Shown here in pieces: positions 5,769-6,531 of a stretch of DNA of 6,531 nucleotides; position 1 is the stretch's first letter, and each line of letters opens with the position of its first letter. The DNA lies in assembly GCA_036752905.1 (NCBI GenBank), contig DAIORT010000023.1, forward strand, positions 1 to 6,531, in the 5' to 3' direction. Source of the stretch: UBA4877 sp002399345 (GTDB taxonomy: Bacteria > Bacillota > Thermoanaerobacteria > Thermoanaerobacterales > UBA4877). The notes under the pieces are model-generated. The model was not told the DNA's origin. It did no database searches and saw only the letters and a list, made by a program, of their open reading frames with translations. The translations under genes and the position numbers were made by a program.

Positions 5769-5816
5769 ATAAATCAAGAGCTTTTCTAAAAATTTTTACT
5801 AGAGGAGGATTTTCTT

Positions 5817-5975
5817 ATGGAAAAATGGCAGTGTTCAGTATGTGGTTATATCTATGATCCTTCAGTGGGAGACCCGGATCAAGGCGTGGCTCCGGGAACA
5901 CCGTTTGAACAGCTTCCGGACAGCTGGACTTGCCCGGATTGCGGCGCTACCAAGGATATGTTTGAAAAAATGTAA
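5817..5975 (+). CDS. rd: Rubredoxin
   Basis: This small cytosolic electron carrier has one iron held by four cysteines. The 52 residues contain CSVCGYIYDP (6-15) and CPDCGA (39-44), giving ligands C6, C9, C39 and C42 with canonical spacing. The conserved core aromatics W4, Y11, Y13, F30, W37 and F49 are all in place, as is the DxxxGDPDxGVAPGT loop (14-28). Length is exactly typical for clostridial rubredoxins (52-54). The start ATG has GAGGAGG (5802-5808) eight bases upstream. It is divergent from NADH:rubredoxin oxidoreductase and probably receives electrons from it, passing them to flavodiiron proteins or rubrerythrins, none of which are in this window. Expression is probably controlled through the inverted repeat over its promoter (inference). 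Confidence 0.97.
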   Translation: MEKWQCSVCGYIYDPSVGDPDQGVAPGTPFEQLPDSWTCPDCGATKDMFEKM

Positions 5976-5980
5976 GCTTT

Positions 5981-6018
5981 ACAAAAGGGTAGATAGGCAT
6001 GCCTATCTACCCTTTTGT
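5981..6018. terminator. Perfect 38-bp palindrome after rubredoxin, probable terminator
   Basis: The left half (5981-5999) and right half (6000-6018) are exact reverse complements with no spacer. The centre is GGCATGCC and the outer ends are ACAAAAGGG/CCCTTTTGT. It begins five bases after the rubredoxin stop. In RNA it would fold into a stem of about 17 pairs with a CAUG loop. The four U residues lie within the base of the stem rather than after it, so it is an atypical intrinsic terminator, and it could also stabilise the short mRNA end. Confidence 0.75.
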
Positions 6019-6226
6019 TATCTATATCGTCATCTGTCGTTGGCACATCAGCCACTTTACGCACAGCCTCGGCATAGTTTTCGGGGTATATGTTAATATG
6101 CGGAGAAAGCAGGCCGCCCTCACTAGAATCCACAATATCCACAAGTTCTTTCACGAGTGTTACTGTTTCCACATATCCACTAATATCCAGACCGCTCTCC
6201 ACAAAGTCATTAACATAACCCTGCAA
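6019..6226 (-). pseudogene. Probable remnant of a decayed gene, family unknown
   Basis: The minus strand reads about 69 residues of protein-like sequence, including YVNDFVESGLDISGYVETVT, KELVDIVDSSEGGLL and NIYPENYAEAVRKVADVP. Codons are strongly biased to G in the first position (many GTG, GAT, GAA, GAG), unlike the non-coding frames here. There is no ATG and no ribosome binding site: the frame opens after a TAG near 6250 and the first usable start is TTG at 6226. Upstream lies the promoter of the next gene. Downstream the frame runs through the rubredoxin palindrome into antisense of rubredoxin. This suggests an internal or terminal piece of an older gene, truncated on both sides. I cannot name the family. 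A TTG-started small protein or a chance open frame remain possible. Confidence 0.4.
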
Positions 6227-6258
6227 CTCAAAGCAACAAAACAGGATACACTATAAAA

Positions 6259-6267
6259 TGATATAAT
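6259..6267 (+). promoter_or_regulatory. Extended -10 promoter of the tautomerase gene
   Basis: TGATATAAT is an extended -10 element identical to the one before the RpiR-type regulator. The region 17-18 bases upstream (AAAACA around 6238-6243) matches the -35 consensus at only three bases, which the extended -10 may offset. Transcription would start near 6274, directly before the ribosome binding site. Confidence 0.5.
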
Positions 6268-6290
6268 ATTAATCAAAAGGAGGTGATACC

Positions 6291-6473
6291 ATGCCTTTCA
6301 TAACAATAGAGGGACCCAAGATTAGCAAAGAAAAGAAAGCAAAATTAGTAAAAGAAATTACGATTACAACACATAAAACATTAAACATTCCTACAGAAGC
6401 AATAAATGTACTTATTAAAGAAAACAACCCGGACAATATAGGAATAGGTGGAAAGCTTTTATCAGATCGATAA
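6291..6473 (+). CDS. dmpI: DmpI-type tautomerase (4-oxalocrotonate tautomerase family)
   Basis: This is a 60-residue member of the tautomerase superfamily, small homo-oligomeric enzymes that use an N-terminal proline as general base to interconvert keto and enol forms of 2-oxo acids. The initiator Met is followed by Pro2, which becomes the catalytic Pro1 after processing. The sequence PFITIEGPKISKEKKAKLVK (mature 1-20) and the ending NIGIGGKLLSDR are typical of the DmpI subgroup and give the usual beta-alpha-beta length. The arginines of classical 4-oxalocrotonate tautomerase (Arg11, Arg39) are not present (Ser11, Val39), so the classical aromatic-degradation substrate is unlikely. The natural substrate is unknown. 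AAAAGGAGGTGAT (6275-6287) is a near-complete complement of the 16S 3' end. No pathway neighbours are visible; it appears to be a single-gene unit. Confidence 0.9.
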   Translation: MPFITIEGPKISKEKKAKLVKEITITTHKTLNIPTEAINVLIKENNPDNIGIGGKLLSDR

Positions 6474-6531
6474 GTAAATTCATGTAAGTAAAAAATAAAG
6501 CCCTGAGAAAGACACTTCACAAATGAAGAAT
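6474..6531. other. Right-edge intergenic stretch, no gene seen
   Basis: These 58 bases follow the tautomerase stop. They include AAAGCCCTGAG near 6498, which could be the 5' arm of a terminator completed beyond the edge, and a short CTTCA/TGAAG hairpin (6515-6528). Neither can be confirmed from this window. Confidence 0.3.

Noticed and set aside
5842..6096. Plus-strand 84-residue open frame overlapping rubredoxin
   Set aside because: It is a shifted frame of the rubredoxin gene and palindrome, with arginine- and leucine-rich composition and no ribosome binding site.
5999..6256. Plus-strand 85-residue open frame opposite the gene remnant
   Set aside because: It starts in the middle of the palindrome without a ribosome binding site. 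Its composition (many His, Ile, Cys) looks like antisense of the minus frame.
6269..6520. Minus-strand 83-residue open frame over the tautomerase gene
   Set aside because: It is a shadow of the well-supported tautomerase gene, has no ribosome binding site and begins in non-coding sequence.

Overview
The window looks like a low-GC, anaerobic, probably spore-forming Clostridia-type Firmicute. This rests on AT-rich intergenic DNA, strong AGGAGG-type ribosome binding sites, vegetative TATAAT-type promoters, and a gene set common in clostridia (NADH:rubredoxin reductase with rubredoxin, a DUF421/YetF-type and DUF4363 pair, a DmpI-type tautomerase). No species is assigned. There are nine intact or edge-cut protein genes, one probable gene remnant and several clear hairpins. 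I see no tRNA, rRNA, CRISPR array, insertion sequence or phage gene.

Layout. At 1-434 (minus) is the N-terminal 144 codons of a 6-phosphogluconate dehydrogenase, cut by the window edge. It is divergent from an RpiR-family (HTH plus SIS) sugar-phosphate-responsive regulator at 711-1565 (plus). Their predicted promoters point away from each other and share the same -35 bases. The regulator ends at a bidirectional hairpin terminator (1566-1602), which also closes a minus-strand pair: a Cof-type HAD phosphatase (2187-2978) followed by an unrecognised three-helix membrane protein (1605-2126).

From 3222 a plus-strand two-gene operon encodes a YetF-like membrane protein (DUF421) and a single-anchor DUF4363 protein. 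Their start and stop codons overlap as ATGA. A strong hairpin (4369-4399) separates them from the convergent NADH:rubredoxin oxidoreductase gene (4443-5636, minus). Divergent from the reductase is a 52-residue rubredoxin (5817-5975). Together these two supply electrons from NADH to oxygen- and peroxide-scavenging enzymes encoded elsewhere. The rubredoxin promoter lies inside a 33-bp near-perfect inverted repeat, a good operator candidate. The rubredoxin gene is followed by a perfect 38-bp palindrome.

The 315 bases after rubredoxin hold this palindrome, a stretch that reads like a decayed minus-strand gene (about 6019-6226), and the promoter of a DmpI-type tautomerase (6291-6473). The last 58 bases hold no gene.

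Most of the window is ordinary housekeeping and redox content. The points most worth a second look are the rubredoxin operator-like repeat, an identical 15-mer upstream of the unknown membrane protein, the gene remnant, and the inverted repeat in front of the DUF421 gene.
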